DNA from: Tidjanibacter sp. | GTDB taxonomy: Bacteria > Bacteroidota > Bacteroidia > Bacteroidales > Rikenellaceae | Direction: 5' to 3' | Length of the DNA stretch: 64,000 bases | Assembly (NCBI GenBank): GCA_017390585.1 | Contig: JAFPBB010000015.1 | Location: 42,250 to 106,249, forward strand | Shown: piece by piece, positions 40,972-50,992 of the stretch | Layout of the letters: every line of letters starts with the position of its first letter | How positions within the stretch are numbered: the first letter of the stretch is position 1 | The notes under the pieces: model-generated | What the model was told of the DNA's origin: nothing | What the model saw: the letters and a program-made list of their open reading frames with translations, nothing else | The model's database searches: none | Program-made: the position numbers and the translations under genes

Positions 40972-42630
40972 ATGAACCACAAAATGGCTGCAAAATTCAG
41001 CAAAGAGTATGATGTAATTATCATAGGTGGAGGTGCCACCGGTGCCGGAACAGCGCGTGATTGTGCTCTTCGTGGACTCAAAGTGTTGCTTGTGGAACGA
41101 AAGGATTTTGCCACGGGTGCCACGGGACGCAACCACGGTTTGCTTCATAGCGGAGCGCGCTATGCAGTGACCGACGGTGAGTCGGCGGCAGAGTGCATTG
41201 CCGAGAATATGATTCTCAGGCGTGTGGCGCGCCACTGTGTGGAGGAGACAGAGGGTCTCTTTATCACCCTTCCAGAAGATGACCTCTCCTATCAGTCCTT
41301 GTTTATTGAGTCGTGTAGGAGGGCAGGAATCAAGGCTGAGGCTATCGATCCCCGCGAGGCACTCCGACTTGAGCCTTCGGTCAATCCGACGTTGATTGGT
41401 GCGGTGAAGGTGCCCGATGGTGCTGTGGATCCATTTCGACTCGTGTCGGCCAATGTACTCGACGCAAGGCTCCACGGAGCAGAGGTGCTCAACTACCATC
41501 AGGTGGAGTCGCTGCTGAGGGAGCAGGATCGCATTGTGGGTGTGGAGTTGCGAAATCTCACTACGGGTGAGTCGATGCAGGTGCGCTCGCGTGTGGTTGT
41601 GAATGCCGCTGGCATCTGGGGCGCAAAAATTGCCGAGCTTGCAGGTGTGAAGCTCAATATGTTCCCTGCCAAGGGGTCGTTGCTTGTCTTTGGTCATCGC
41701 ATCAATAATGTTGTTATAAATAGGTGTCGCAAACCCGCCGATGCGGATATTCTTGTTCCCGGCGACACCATTTCTCTCATTGGTACCACTTCGTTGCGAA
41801 TCCCCTTTGAGGAGGTGGACAAGAATGTCGTCACCCCCGAGGAGGTGGATGTGCTTTTGCGCGAGGGTGCCAAGCTGGCTCCTACGCTTGCCACCACACG
41901 CATCCTGAGGGCCTATTCGGGTGTGCGTCCACTCGTGGCTGCCGATAATGACCCCTCGGGTCGTAGCATTAGTCGCGGTATTGTGTGCCTCGACCACGCC
42001 GAGCGCGATGGCTTGGAGGGATTTGTGACCATTACGGGTGGTAAACTGATGACCTATCGCCTTATGGCGGAGTGGGTCACCGACCTCGTGTGCCGCAAGC
42101 TCGGAGTTAGCGTGGGTTGTACCACGGCGTCGACTCCTCTGCCCGGCTCGAAGGATGTACCCTCAAGGGCCAAGAGTCGCAAGGAGTTCATCTCGTTGGG
42201 AGTGGGTGAGAAGGGCGCTGTGGGTCGTCACGGCGACAAGGCTGATGAGATTGGGTTTGCCAATAGTCGCGATGCGGCTCTTGTATGTGAGTGCGAGCAG
42301 GTCTCTGTGGCCGAGCTGCGCTATGCCATCCAGAGCCTCAATGCCACCAAACTCGTCGACTTGCGACGTCGCACACGCCTCGGAATGGGTACCTGTCAGG
42401 GTCACATTTGTGTGATGAGGGCTGCGGGTGTGCTGGCCGAAAATAATGTGAATAGCACCGATGTGCTCGACGAGGCTGCATCGTTCATCCAGGAGCGTTG
42501 GCGTGGCGTGAAGCCCGTGGCGTGGGGCGATGCTCTCGTGGAGGCGCAGTTTACCCAATGGTTCTACGACGGCGTGTGTGGACTCTCGGAACTCGACAGA
42601 CAGAAAACTAATCAATCGGAGGAGAAGTAA
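40972..42630 (+). CDS. glpA: Anaerobic glycerol-3-phosphate dehydrogenase subunit A
   Basis: FAD-containing catalytic subunit oxidising sn-glycerol-3-phosphate to DHAP, passing electrons to quinone with GlpB and GlpC. 552 residues from ATG 40972 (ATG 40984 also possible). N-terminal Rossmann FAD motif DVIIIGGGATGAGTARDCALRG; family motif FATGATGRNHGLLHSGARYA. C-terminal BFD-like [2Fe-2S] domain with CECEQVS and MGTCQGHIC, the extension that separates GlpA from GlpD. Its TAA overlaps the glpB ATG (TAATG), indicating coupling. Confidence 0.94.
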   Translation: MNHKMAAKFSKEYDVIIIGGGATGAGTARDCALRGLKVLLVERKDFATGATGRNHGLLHSGARYAVTDGESAAECIAENMILRRVARHCVEETEGLFITLPEDDLSYQSLFIESCRRAGIKAEAIDPREALRLEPSVNPTLIGAVKVPDGAVDPFRLVSANVLDARLHGAEVLNYHQVESLLREQDRIVGVELRNLTTGESMQVRSRVVVNAAGIWGAKIAELAGVKLNMFPAKGSLLVFGHRINNVVINRCRKPADADILVPGDTISLIGTTSLRIPFEEVDKNVVTPEEVDVLLREGAKLAPTLATTRILRAYSGVRPLVAADNDPSGRSISRGIVCLDHAERDGLEGFVTITGGKLMTYRLMAEWVTDLVCRKLGVSVGCTTASTPLPGSKDVPSRAKSRKEFISLGVGEKGAVGRHGDKADEIGFANSRDAALVCECEQVSVAELRYAIQSLNATKLVDLRRRTRLGMGTCQGHICVMRAAGVLAENNVNSTDVLDEAASFIQERWRGVKPVAWGDALVEAQFTQWFYDGVCGLSELDRQKTNQSEEK

Positions 42631-43868
42631 TGAAATACGATGTTGTGATTGCAGGCGGCGGTTTGGCCGGATTGATGAGCGGTATTGCTCTGGCAAGAGA
42701 GGGACGAAGTGTGGCCATTATCTCCTTTGGTGACAGTGCGCTCCATTTCTCCTCGGGTTCGCTGGAGATGTGGAACGATGCGGAGGGGGCGCTCAATTCT
42801 GTGGCGGCGAACCATCCCTATGCCATTGTGGGCACTCAGCACCTCGATAGATATTCCCGAATTACAAAAGATATTTTTGCCTCGGCAGGCGAGCAACTCA
42901 AGGGCGAATATGGTTGCAACCACTTGCGAATCAGCCCTGTGGGAGTGCTTAAACCTGCGTGGCTCACCTTCGACGACTACTTTGTGTTCGACCCAAAGAT
43001 GACCGATGGGGGTGGGGTGGTGGTAGTTGGCATCGACGGCTACCTCGATTTCTATCCCGACTTTATTGCCGACGGCTTGCGCCGCAAGGGGGTGGAGTGT
43101 GATGTGGCATCCGTCAGCCTGCCCGAATTGGAACGACTCCGCGAGAGCGCTACCGAAATGAGGTCGGTGGGTATCTCGCGACTTCTCAAGGGCGATGCAG
43201 TGGAACGCTTGGCGCATCAGATGGCTCCTTTGGTTCATGGTGCTCAAATGGTTATTATGCCCGCTGTCTTCGGACTTGGAGATGTGGATGGCCGCCAGCG
43301 TATCGAGCGTGTGGTGGGTTGCCCCGTGCGAGTTGCTCCCACAGCTTCTATCTCCGTGGCAGGCGTAAGGGCACAGAAGAAGTTGGTGGAGGAGTTTAGA
43401 GGCCTGGGTGGCACCTACATTCTTGGCGATAAGGTCGTTTCGTGCCGCATTGAAGATGGGCGCGTTGTGGGAGTGAGGAGCCACAACCACGGAGATGTGG
43501 AGTTTGTGGCCAAGGATTTCATCCTCGCCATGGGCAGCTTCTTCAGTCGCGGTTTGGTGGCAACCCCCGAAGAGATATATGAGCCCACATTTGGTGCGGC
43601 TGTCGTGTGCGCGGAGAAGAGGGAGGCTTGGTGCGCCGAACGCATCCTTGAGGCCCAGCCTTTCCAGCGCTATGGAGTGAGGGTGGATGGCAACCTGAGG
43701 GTGGAGATTGATGGCAGTGTTGTGGAGAATCTCTACGCCGTCGGCTCCATTGTGGCCGGTGCCGATGCAGTCAAGGAGGGATGTGGTGCCGGTGTGGTTG
43801 TAGCCACAGCTCTGATGGCTGCCGAGCAGATTCTCGGCAAGGAACTCGACGTGAAAGAAATGAATTAG
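42630..43868 (+). CDS. glpB: Anaerobic glycerol-3-phosphate dehydrogenase subunit B
   Basis: Flavin (FMN)-binding subunit of the GlpABC complex. 412 residues. N-terminal dinucleotide motif DVVIAGGGLAGLMSGIALAREG, the GlpB-typical HFSSGSLEMW, and a C-terminal flavin-contact stretch ENLYAVGSIVAGADAVKEG with GCGAGVVVATALMA. Starts inside the glpA stop codon and is followed 18 bases later by glpC. Confidence 0.92.
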   Translation: MKYDVVIAGGGLAGLMSGIALAREGRSVAIISFGDSALHFSSGSLEMWNDAEGALNSVAANHPYAIVGTQHLDRYSRITKDIFASAGEQLKGEYGCNHLRISPVGVLKPAWLTFDDYFVFDPKMTDGGGVVVVGIDGYLDFYPDFIADGLRRKGVECDVASVSLPELERLRESATEMRSVGISRLLKGDAVERLAHQMAPLVHGAQMVIMPAVFGLGDVDGRQRIERVVGCPVRVAPTASISVAGVRAQKKLVEEFRGLGGTYILGDKVVSCRIEDGRVVGVRSHNHGDVEFVAKDFILAMGSFFSRGLVATPEEIYEPTFGAAVVCAEKREAWCAERILEAQPFQRYGVRVDGNLRVEIDGSVVENLYAVGSIVAGADAVKEGCGAGVVVATALMAAEQILGKELDVKEMN

Positions 43869-43886
43869 AGTGAGGAGGAGAGAGTG

Positions 43887-45146
43887 ATGAAAAAATATGA
43901 AGATAGCAATGTGAGCGCCAACAACTTCGACCAGTGCACCAAGTGTACCATTTGCACCGTCTACTGCCCGATGCTGGAGGTCAATCCCCTCTATCCCGGC
44001 CCCAAACAGTCGGGTCCCGATGGTGAGCGCTACCGTCTCAAGGAGCCCAAGTACTACGATATGGGCCTCAAATACTGCCTCAATTGTAAGCGTTGCGAGG
44101 TGGCTTGCCCTTCGGGTGTGCGTATTGGCGACATTATCGCTCTGGCCAAGGCGAAGAATGGCCGCAAGGTGCCCAAATTGAGGGATGTGATGTTGGCCAA
44201 TACCGACTTTGTTGGCTCCGTGGCAACCGTGGTTGCCCCCGTGGTGAATACTACGCTCGGCCTACGACCCGTTAAGAGAGTGATGGATGCAACGATGGCC
44301 ATCGACCATCGTCGCACCTTCCCCAAATATGCCTCCGAGAAGTTCACCACTTGGTTCCGTAGGAATATGGCCGAGAGCCAGAAGGAGTTTGCGAAGCAGG
44401 TGTGCTACTTCCACGGCTGCTATGCAAACTACAACTACCCCCAGCTTGGCAAAGACCTCGTCAAGGTGCTCAATGCTGTGGGCTACGGTGTCCGCCTGAT
44501 GGAGGGCGAGAGGTGCTGCGGTGTAGCCAAGATTGCCAGCGGCTTGATTGGCGACGCCACCCGAGATGCGCGCCGAAACCTCTCCGAGATGCGAAAGGCT
44601 GTGGCAGAGGGAATGGAGATTGTGGCCACATCGTCGAGTTGTACATTCACGCTGCGCGACGAGTATGACCACGTTCTCGGACTCGAAAACGGCGATGTGC
44701 GTGACTCGGTGTCGCTTGCCACCCGATTCCTCTTCCGCCTTGTGGAGAGTGGAGAAATCCGCCTTGCCTTCCGTGAGGATTTCCGGATGAGAGCTGCCTA
44801 CCACTCTGCCTGCCACATCGAAAAGCTCGGTTGGGGAATCTACTCCACCTCGTTGCTGAAGATGATTCCCGGGATGGAGCTGATTATGCTCCCCTCACAG
44901 TGTTGCGGTATTGCGGGCACGTTTGGCTTCAAGAAAGAGAACTACGACTACTCGCAGGCCATAGGCCGTCCGCTGTTCGACCGCATAGAGGAGCTGGGAG
45001 TGGAGATTGTTGCCACCGACTGCGAGACCTGTAAATGGCAGATTGAGATGTCTACATCGGCCAAGGTCCTGAACCCCATTTCCATCTTGGCTGAGGCCAT
45101 CGACGTGGAGAAAACCCGAGAATTGAATAATGTTATTGACCTATAA
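43887..45146 (+). CDS. glpC: Anaerobic glycerol-3-phosphate dehydrogenase subunit C
   Basis: Membrane-associated iron-sulfur subunit linking GlpAB to menaquinone. 419 residues from ATG 43887; a GTG three bases earlier is an alternative. Two ferredoxin-type motifs near the N-terminus, CTKCTICTVYCP and CLNCKRCEVACPSG, then two CCG domains with ERCCGVAKIASG and SQCCGIAGTFG plus the upstream YHSACH and FHGCYANY. A GAGGAGGAGAG stretch at 43871-43881 is a strong Shine-Dalgarno sequence, rare in this window. Confidence 0.94.
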   Translation: MKKYEDSNVSANNFDQCTKCTICTVYCPMLEVNPLYPGPKQSGPDGERYRLKEPKYYDMGLKYCLNCKRCEVACPSGVRIGDIIALAKAKNGRKVPKLRDVMLANTDFVGSVATVVAPVVNTTLGLRPVKRVMDATMAIDHRRTFPKYASEKFTTWFRRNMAESQKEFAKQVCYFHGCYANYNYPQLGKDLVKVLNAVGYGVRLMEGERCCGVAKIASGLIGDATRDARRNLSEMRKAVAEGMEIVATSSSCTFTLRDEYDHVLGLENGDVRDSVSLATRFLFRLVESGEIRLAFREDFRMRAAYHSACHIEKLGWGIYSTSLLKMIPGMELIMLPSQCCGIAGTFGFKKENYDYSQAIGRPLFDRIEELGVEIVATDCETCKWQIEMSTSAKVLNPISILAEAIDVEKTRELNNVIDL

Positions 45147-45182
45147 TAAACTTTTTTAACTAATCACAAAACTTTAACATTT

Positions 45183-46568
45183 ATGGGATTTTTGACACCT
45201 CCTCCATTTAAGCCCGAACGCACGGGCTCAGAGGCCGACAAAGACTACAGACGTCTGCGCTGGCAGGTATTCATCGGAATCTTCATTGGCTATGCGGGTT
45301 TCTACATTGTCCGCAAGAACTTTTCGATGGCAATTCCTTTCCTTGGTGAGTTTGGCTTCGAGAAAGGCGAACTGAGTATCGTACTTTCGATGAATGCCAT
45401 CGCCTACGCTTTGTCGAAATTCTTGATGGGTAGCGTATCCGATCGTAGCAATGCTCGTCGTTTCCTGCCATTGGGTCTTGTTTTGGCATCTATTGCTATG
45501 ATGTTTATGATTGTACCCGTTGTGGCATTTGGTCCCGAGCAGAAGGGTTTGGCAATTGCAGTAATGGCAATTTTGAACTTCCTGGTAGGTTGGTTCAATG
45601 GAATGGGCTGGCCTCCTTGCGGAAGGGTTATGACCCACTGGTTCTCGCAGAGCGAGCGTGGTACAATGATGTCCATTTGGAACTGTGCCCACAATGTGGG
45701 TGGCGCTTTGGTTGGTCCTATGGCAGTCTATGGCGCAATGTGGTTTGGCTCGTGGTTCTATGGCCAGCAGACCGAACTCTACTTCCTCATTGGCACCTAC
45801 GTTTTCCCCGCTGTTGTAGCTATTTTCATTGCGATTTTGGCTTACATTCTCATCCGCGACACCCCTCAGTCGTGTGGTCTGCCCTCGGTTGAGAAATGGC
45901 GCAACGACTATCCCAAGAACTATAGCGAGAAACACGAAGAGGTGCTCTCGACCAAAGAGATTTTCTTCAAACACGTTCTCAACAACAAACTCCTCTGGTA
46001 CATTGCAATTGCTAATGCATTTGTATATATGGTACGCTACGGATGCCTCGATTGGGCTCCCACCTATCTCAAGGAGAGCGCCGGCTACGATATCAAGCAG
46101 GCCGGTTGGGCCTACTTCCTCTATGAGTTTGCGGCCATCCCCGGCACACTCGTATGTGGTTGGTTGAGCGACAAGGTGTTCAAGGGCCGCAGGGCTATGC
46201 CTACCATCATCTTTATGGCCATTGTGGCCGTGTTTATCTACCTCTATTGGCAGTTCTCGGCAAATGTAACTATCGTTACTATTTCGCTCATTGCCATCGG
46301 TTTCTTCATCTATGGTCCCGTTATGCTCATTGGTGTTCAGGCTCTCGACCTTGCTCCCAAGAATGCGGCAGGCACTGCAGCAGGTCTGACGGGCTTCTTC
46401 GGCTACTTCTTCGGTACTGCCATCTTGGCCAACATCGTTATCGGTTACGTTGCCGAGAACGCCGGCTGGGATTGGACCTTCGTACTTCTGATTGCGGCGT
46501 GTCTGCTGTCGGTAGTGCTGATGGCAATGACCAACAAGGAGGAGAAGAAACTCTTGGCCAAGAAATAG
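45183..46568 (+). CDS. glpT: Glycerol-3-phosphate:phosphate antiporter (GlpT-type MFS)
   Basis: 461 residues with 12 predicted helices. The N-terminus YRRLRWQVFIGIFIGYAGFYIVRKNFSMA and first cytoplasmic motif KFLMGSVSDRSNARRF are characteristic of the organophosphate:phosphate antiporter family; GWPPCGRVMTHWFSQSERG follows. The conserved arginines that bind phosphate appear as YIVRKN (N-half) and in helix 7 as VYMVRYGCLDW. Imports G3P in exchange for phosphate. Position after glpABC makes G3P the probable substrate over hexose-phosphate. Confidence 0.93.
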   Translation: MGFLTPPPFKPERTGSEADKDYRRLRWQVFIGIFIGYAGFYIVRKNFSMAIPFLGEFGFEKGELSIVLSMNAIAYALSKFLMGSVSDRSNARRFLPLGLVLASIAMMFMIVPVVAFGPEQKGLAIAVMAILNFLVGWFNGMGWPPCGRVMTHWFSQSERGTMMSIWNCAHNVGGALVGPMAVYGAMWFGSWFYGQQTELYFLIGTYVFPAVVAIFIAILAYILIRDTPQSCGLPSVEKWRNDYPKNYSEKHEEVLSTKEIFFKHVLNNKLLWYIAIANAFVYMVRYGCLDWAPTYLKESAGYDIKQAGWAYFLYEFAAIPGTLVCGWLSDKVFKGRRAMPTIIFMAIVAVFIYLYWQFSANVTIVTISLIAIGFFIYGPVMLIGVQALDLAPKNAAGTAAGLTGFFGYFFGTAILANIVIGYVAENAGWDWTFVLLIAACLLSVVLMAMTNKEEKKLLAKK

Positions 46569-46651
46569 TGGACGTAACCAATATTGGAACGAAACCAACA
46601 AAACAATCATTTATATAAACCACAATTATTAACCAAATTTCAAGTAAGTGT

Positions 46652-48052
46652 ATGAAAACTACTAAGATGACAAATTTGATTAAGACAGCTGCGTTGTCGT
46701 TCGTGGTGCTCGCAGGATTCAACTCCTGTGAGAGTCAGGATGTGACCAATACCGATCGTGATGCAGCTCGCATTGAACTCGGCTATATCTCGGAGGATAT
46801 GGCAAAAGTACGCGACTATGTGCCCGATATGGCAGTGATTGCCCACCGTGGCTCGGTTTATTGGGTACCCGAGGAGACCGAGGCCGCTTGGCGTTGGGCT
46901 CGTGAGATGGGCGCCGACTATCTTGAGGCCGACCTTCAGTGCTCCAAAGATGGTGTGATTCTCGCAAACCACGACGACAACCTCCGTCGTACCACCAACA
47001 TCGAGAATGTATTTGGTGAGACCGTGCCCGAGAGCCGTCTGGAGTTCTATATGTCGCCCGTGGGTGGCGGTATGTCGCTTGAGGCTGCACAGGAGCAGAT
47101 GAAGAAGGATCGCGCTTCGTTCAATCCCTACTATACCAACCAGTACTTCTACCACGAGCTTGCACAGCTCGACGCAGGTACCTGGTTCAACGAGGAGAGT
47201 ATGCCCGAGCAGGCTCGCGAGAACTTCTCGAAGATTCAGCAGTATGTGTCGCCCCTCGAAGACCTTATTAAATATGCAGAGGGTTACAAACTCGATCGCG
47301 ATGTCTTTGGAGAGCGTAAATTTGAGATTAAAGGTGTTTGGGATCCCGCAAATCCTCACACTTGCCTCACCTATGAGTTTAAGTATGTTAAAGATGATGT
47401 AGACGCAGGTCACCGTCCCGGTATCTACTTGGAGTTCAAAGAGTCGTGGCTCAACCCCAGCAACTTCGAGGAGATGGTTTACAACGAACTTAAACGCCTT
47501 GGTTGGAACATCATTGAAGAGCCCGAGCCCGAGAATACCCCCTTCTGGGTAGATGGCAAGGTGAACGTTGGTAACACCAATGGTAAGGTTATCCTCCAGA
47601 CATTCTCCTTCGAGAGTCTCCGCCGCACCGCAGAGAAATATGAGGGTAAGATTCCTATGTGTTTCCTCCTGTGGCACGACCAGATTACTCCCGCACAGTA
47701 TGCAGGCTACATCAATATGGGTCTCGAGTTCAAGGCTCACATCATCGGCCCCAGCATTGCAGGTGCCCCCAATAACTATTTCGAGATGAACTCGCCCTGG
47801 ATGCACGGTATGATTCGTAGGGCAGGTATGCTCAACCACCCCTATTCGTTCGACACTCTCGAGCAGATGAACGTCTACTTCGGTGCATACCACTACGGCG
47901 ATAGCGACTTCGAGGCTCCCTATATGGACGGTGCTTTCACCAACCGCACGGAGATTACCCTCCAGTACTTCATCGACAAAGGTGTGAGGGATAAGAATGC
48001 TGCTCAGACAGTGCCCAATCCCGTTGAGGTTCTCGAGCGTCTTGGCTACTAA
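46652..48052 (+). CDS. glpQ: Glycerophosphodiester phosphodiesterase (GlpQ-type), secreted
   Basis: 466 residues, longer than the usual periplasmic GlpQ (about 330-360). Lipoprotein-type signal ending FNSCES. GDPD signature: IAHRGSVYWVPEETEAAW with catalytic His/Arg, EADLQCSKDGVILANHDD with the Ca-binding Glu/Asp and second His. An additional roughly 100-residue insert (about 120-230, FYHELAQLDAGTWFNEE region) is present, as in several Bacteroidota GlpQ proteins. Releases G3P from deacylated phospholipids for GlpT. Fourth function in the operon after glpT (83-base gap). Confidence 0.92.
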   Translation: MKTTKMTNLIKTAALSFVVLAGFNSCESQDVTNTDRDAARIELGYISEDMAKVRDYVPDMAVIAHRGSVYWVPEETEAAWRWAREMGADYLEADLQCSKDGVILANHDDNLRRTTNIENVFGETVPESRLEFYMSPVGGGMSLEAAQEQMKKDRASFNPYYTNQYFYHELAQLDAGTWFNEESMPEQARENFSKIQQYVSPLEDLIKYAEGYKLDRDVFGERKFEIKGVWDPANPHTCLTYEFKYVKDDVDAGHRPGIYLEFKESWLNPSNFEEMVYNELKRLGWNIIEEPEPENTPFWVDGKVNVGNTNGKVILQTFSFESLRRTAEKYEGKIPMCFLLWHDQITPAQYAGYINMGLEFKAHIIGPSIAGAPNNYFEMNSPWMHGMIRRAGMLNHPYSFDTLEQMNVYFGAYHYGDSDFEAPYMDGAFTNRTEITLQYFIDKGVRDKNAAQTVPNPVEVLERLGY

Positions 48053-48133
48053 TGTACGGACATAATTATTGAGACTCAATCGAAAGAAAACAAATTCCCT
48101 ATTAACTCACTTATTTAATTGACAAATAGAGAT

Positions 48134-49453
48134 ATGAAACGATATATTTTGATGTTGGCTGCTGCCGTAGTCTCCTTTGGCGCTTTGGCACAGGATTTCG
48201 ACACAACTCCCTCTCTCAGTGTGGAGAAAAATGATGCACGCTTCACCATCGGTGCTCGTATGATGACCGATGTGGCCTACTACAACACTCAGTTTACCCC
48301 TATGCGTTCGGGTGCTGCTCTGACCGATGCGCGCATCCGCACCTCGATGGAGAAAGGTGATTGGTATTTCTACGCCGATTTCGACTTCTCGAAGGGCGCT
48401 TTCAAACAGAAAAACCTCTTCCTCCAGTACTCGCTCGATGAGAATCAGACTCTCCGCGCAGGCTACTACAACGACCCCTCGTCGATGGCCAACAACACCT
48501 CGCTTGGTTCCTATCACTTCATCTCGCGTCCCGCAACTGCAAGGGCTCTTGCTCCCGGTCGTCAGCTTGGTGTGACCTACAAGTACATCAACGAGAACAT
48601 CTTTGCAAGCCAGGGTCTCTTCGCCGAGAACCTCTACAACAACCAGAATGCAGGCTATCAGGGCTTCACTCTCGGTGGTCGTTGGCTCTATCTGCCCATC
48701 AACGAGAAGAATGAGACTCTCCACGTTGGTATCTCGGCACGCTATGCAAAGATCAACTCGGGCGTTGCTTTCAATGGCACTGTTCAGACCAATCTCTCGA
48801 TTACTACCCCCATTGAGACCTACGTGGATCCCACCACTCAGTTTATGAATGCACAGGTTCTCTGGGCTTCGGACGAGATCAATGTTGGCGCAGAGTTCCT
48901 CTATCGCAACGAGAAGATGTTTGTTCGCGGTGAGTATATCTACAAATACATCGGCAAAGAGCGCGACGACGAGACTCTCTACAAAGCACAGCTCGGTACC
49001 CTCTGGTCGTGGGCTTCGCTCGAGTCGTGGCAGGCAGGTAACCCCCTCGAGGCTACCAAGTTCAATGGCGGTTATGTTGAGGCAGGCTACCTCATCTTTG
49101 GTGAGCCCTATAGCTACAATGGTCGCGAGGCTCTGCTGGGCGGTATGAAAGGTCGTTCGCTCGAGGTTGTTGCTCGCTACAACTACACCAACCTCAACGA
49201 TATCGTAGACGGTGCATACTACTTCGTAGCACAGGATAAGTATATCGACAACGGTATCCTCTCCGACTATCCCGTAACCTCCACCAGCGTTGGTGGTGGT
49301 GCACTCCACGCTGCCACCATTGGTGTGAACTACTCGTTCAACAACAATGTCCATATGCTTGTAGACTACACCTACAGCCACTTCAGCCGTGACAAGTATG
49401 CTATGGACAAGAACTTCCACACCCTCCAGAGCCGTCTTGTGTTCTCCTTCTAA
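48134..49453 (+). CDS. OprO/OprP-type porin of the glp operon
   Basis: 439 residues from ATG 48134. Signal peptide MKRYILMLAAAVVSFGALAQ. Beta-barrel of the phosphate-selective porin O/P family: DARIRTSMEKGDWYFYADFDFS, RAGYYNDPSSM, ISRPATARALAPGRQLGVTY and a C-terminal LVFSF insertion signal. Being last in the glp operon it likely carries glycerophosphodiesters or G3P through the outer membrane (inference). Distinct from but related to the porin at 19738. Confidence 0.87.
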   Translation: MKRYILMLAAAVVSFGALAQDFDTTPSLSVEKNDARFTIGARMMTDVAYYNTQFTPMRSGAALTDARIRTSMEKGDWYFYADFDFSKGAFKQKNLFLQYSLDENQTLRAGYYNDPSSMANNTSLGSYHFISRPATARALAPGRQLGVTYKYINENIFASQGLFAENLYNNQNAGYQGFTLGGRWLYLPINEKNETLHVGISARYAKINSGVAFNGTVQTNLSITTPIETYVDPTTQFMNAQVLWASDEINVGAEFLYRNEKMFVRGEYIYKYIGKERDDETLYKAQLGTLWSWASLESWQAGNPLEATKFNGGYVEAGYLIFGEPYSYNGREALLGGMKGRSLEVVARYNYTNLNDIVDGAYYFVAQDKYIDNGILSDYPVTSTSVGGGALHAATIGVNYSFNNNVHMLVDYTYSHFSRDKYAMDKNFHTLQSRLVFSF

Positions 49454-49479
49454 GGGGATTCCGACGCAATAGCAAATGG

Positions 49480-49512
49480 GCCGCCTCCACACTCTGTGGG
49501 GGTGGCTTTTTT
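49480..49512 (+). terminator. Terminator of the glp operon
   Basis: GCCGCCTCCAC / GTGGGGGTGGC (11 pairs with two wobbles), 5-base loop, then TTTTTTG. Confidence 0.85.
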
Positions 49513-49556
49513 GTGTGATTTTTTGCTGCAAGAGTAGCAATCCCACAAATTATTCG

Positions 49557-49564
49557 TACCTTTA
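49557..49564 (+). promoter_or_regulatory. Probable -7 box (TACCTTTA) for rmuC
   Basis: One mismatch to TAnnTTTG, 29 bases before the rmuC ATG. Confidence 0.45.
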
Positions 49565-49593
49565 CACGGATAAACCCCAAACACACAGATGTT

Positions 49594-50970
49594 ATGAACC
49601 CCGTATTGATTGTAGCGATAGTTATTTTTGCCCTGATGCTCGGAGTGGTCCTTGCACTCTATCTCCACCCCAATCGCCACGCACTGCGCGAACGCGAGGC
49701 CAAGTTGGCGGAGGTGAACACCAAGCTCTCGGAGAGTCAAATTATGCTCCACGAGTCGCAGCGAGAGTGTGGCACCCTCGCCTCCGAGAATGCTCGTCTG
49801 GAGGAGCGCGTGAGAGGCTGCGAGAAAGATGCCGAAGAACTCAAGGCTCTGAGGGAGCGCGTGGTGGTGCTCGAGAGCGAGAAGGCTGGACTCGAGGAGC
49901 GAATCCGCCAGGAGGGTGAGCAGCGCAAGACTCTCCGTGAGGAGAGCGAGAAGAGTTTTCGCGAGTTGGCGAGTGCCATTATGGACGAGAAGTCGCGCAC
50001 TTTCAAGCAGTCCAACGAGGAGCGATTGGGCGAAATCCTCCGTCCTTTCCGCGAAAATGTGGAGGGTCTCCAGAAGAAAATCGACGAACACTATGCCAAT
50101 GAGAAGGGTAATGTCATAGCTCTCGAAAAGAGTATCAAGGAGCTCAGCGAACTCAACTACTCCATCTCGCGTGAGGCGCGCGAACTGACCGAGGCTCTCA
50201 AGGGCAATAGCAAGGTGCAGGGCGATTGGGGCGAGATGATACTCAAGCAGATACTCGAGAAGTCGGGCCTCGAAGAGGGTGTGAATTTCACGGTGCAGGC
50301 CACCACAAATGCCGACGGAACGAAGATTGTGGGCGAGGAGAACAACCTGCTGCGCCCAGATGTTATCTTCCATCTGCCGGAGGGTAAGAATATTGTTATC
50401 GATTCGAAGGTGTCAATCAAGCACTATGTTGCCTATGTGAATGCCACCGACGAGGCGGAGCGCACTGCGGCCCTCGAGAGCCACCTGGCATCCGTTGCAA
50501 TGCACGTCAAGGAGCTGACCACCAAGCAGTATCAACTCTATGTGACCGACGCAGCCGACTTTGTGCTGATGTTCATTCCCAACGAAGGAGCCTATATGGC
50601 GGCGATGAATGGCGACCCCACCTTGTGGCAGAGAGCCTATGACCAGCACGTGGTTATCATCAGCCCCACACATCTGATCTCGGTGCTGAAACTGATGTAT
50701 CAGCTCTGGACTCGAGATAAGCAGACCAAAAATGCTCTCCTCATTGCCGAGGAGACGGGCAAACTGTATGACAAGATTTGCGGTTTCGTGGGCGACCTCG
50801 AGGACCTCGGAAAGTCACTCTCCAAGGCGAGCAGTTGCTATGAAAACGCCTATAGTAAACTCTCCACGGGTCGAGGCAACATCCTCGGCAAGGTGGAGCG
50901 CATAAAGAAACTCGGTATCAAGACCTCCAAACGTTTGCCTCAAGAGATAGAGGCCGATGATGAGGAGTAG
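49594..50970 (+). CDS. rmuC: DNA recombination protein RmuC
   Basis: 458 residues. N-terminal membrane anchor (VLIVAIVIFALMLGVVLALYL), then a long coiled coil (about 30-150, Glu/Arg/Lys/Leu-rich), then the RmuC nuclease-fold domain with GDWGEMILKQILEKSGLEEG, NIVIDSKVSIKHYV and FVLMFIPNEGAYMAAM. Linked in E. coli to suppression of inversions at short inverted repeats (family knowledge). Twenty-two bases before the fRMsr gene. Confidence 0.94.
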   Translation: MNPVLIVAIVIFALMLGVVLALYLHPNRHALREREAKLAEVNTKLSESQIMLHESQRECGTLASENARLEERVRGCEKDAEELKALRERVVVLESEKAGLEERIRQEGEQRKTLREESEKSFRELASAIMDEKSRTFKQSNEERLGEILRPFRENVEGLQKKIDEHYANEKGNVIALEKSIKELSELNYSISREARELTEALKGNSKVQGDWGEMILKQILEKSGLEEGVNFTVQATTNADGTKIVGEENNLLRPDVIFHLPEGKNIVIDSKVSIKHYVAYVNATDEAERTAALESHLASVAMHVKELTTKQYQLYVTDAADFVLMFIPNEGAYMAAMNGDPTLWQRAYDQHVVIISPTHLISVLKLMYQLWTRDKQTKNALLIAEETGKLYDKICGFVGDLEDLGKSLSKASSCYENAYSKLSTGRGNILGKVERIKKLGIKTSKRLPQEIEADDEE

Positions 50971-50992
50971 TAGAATGTGGGAGGAGTGAACT

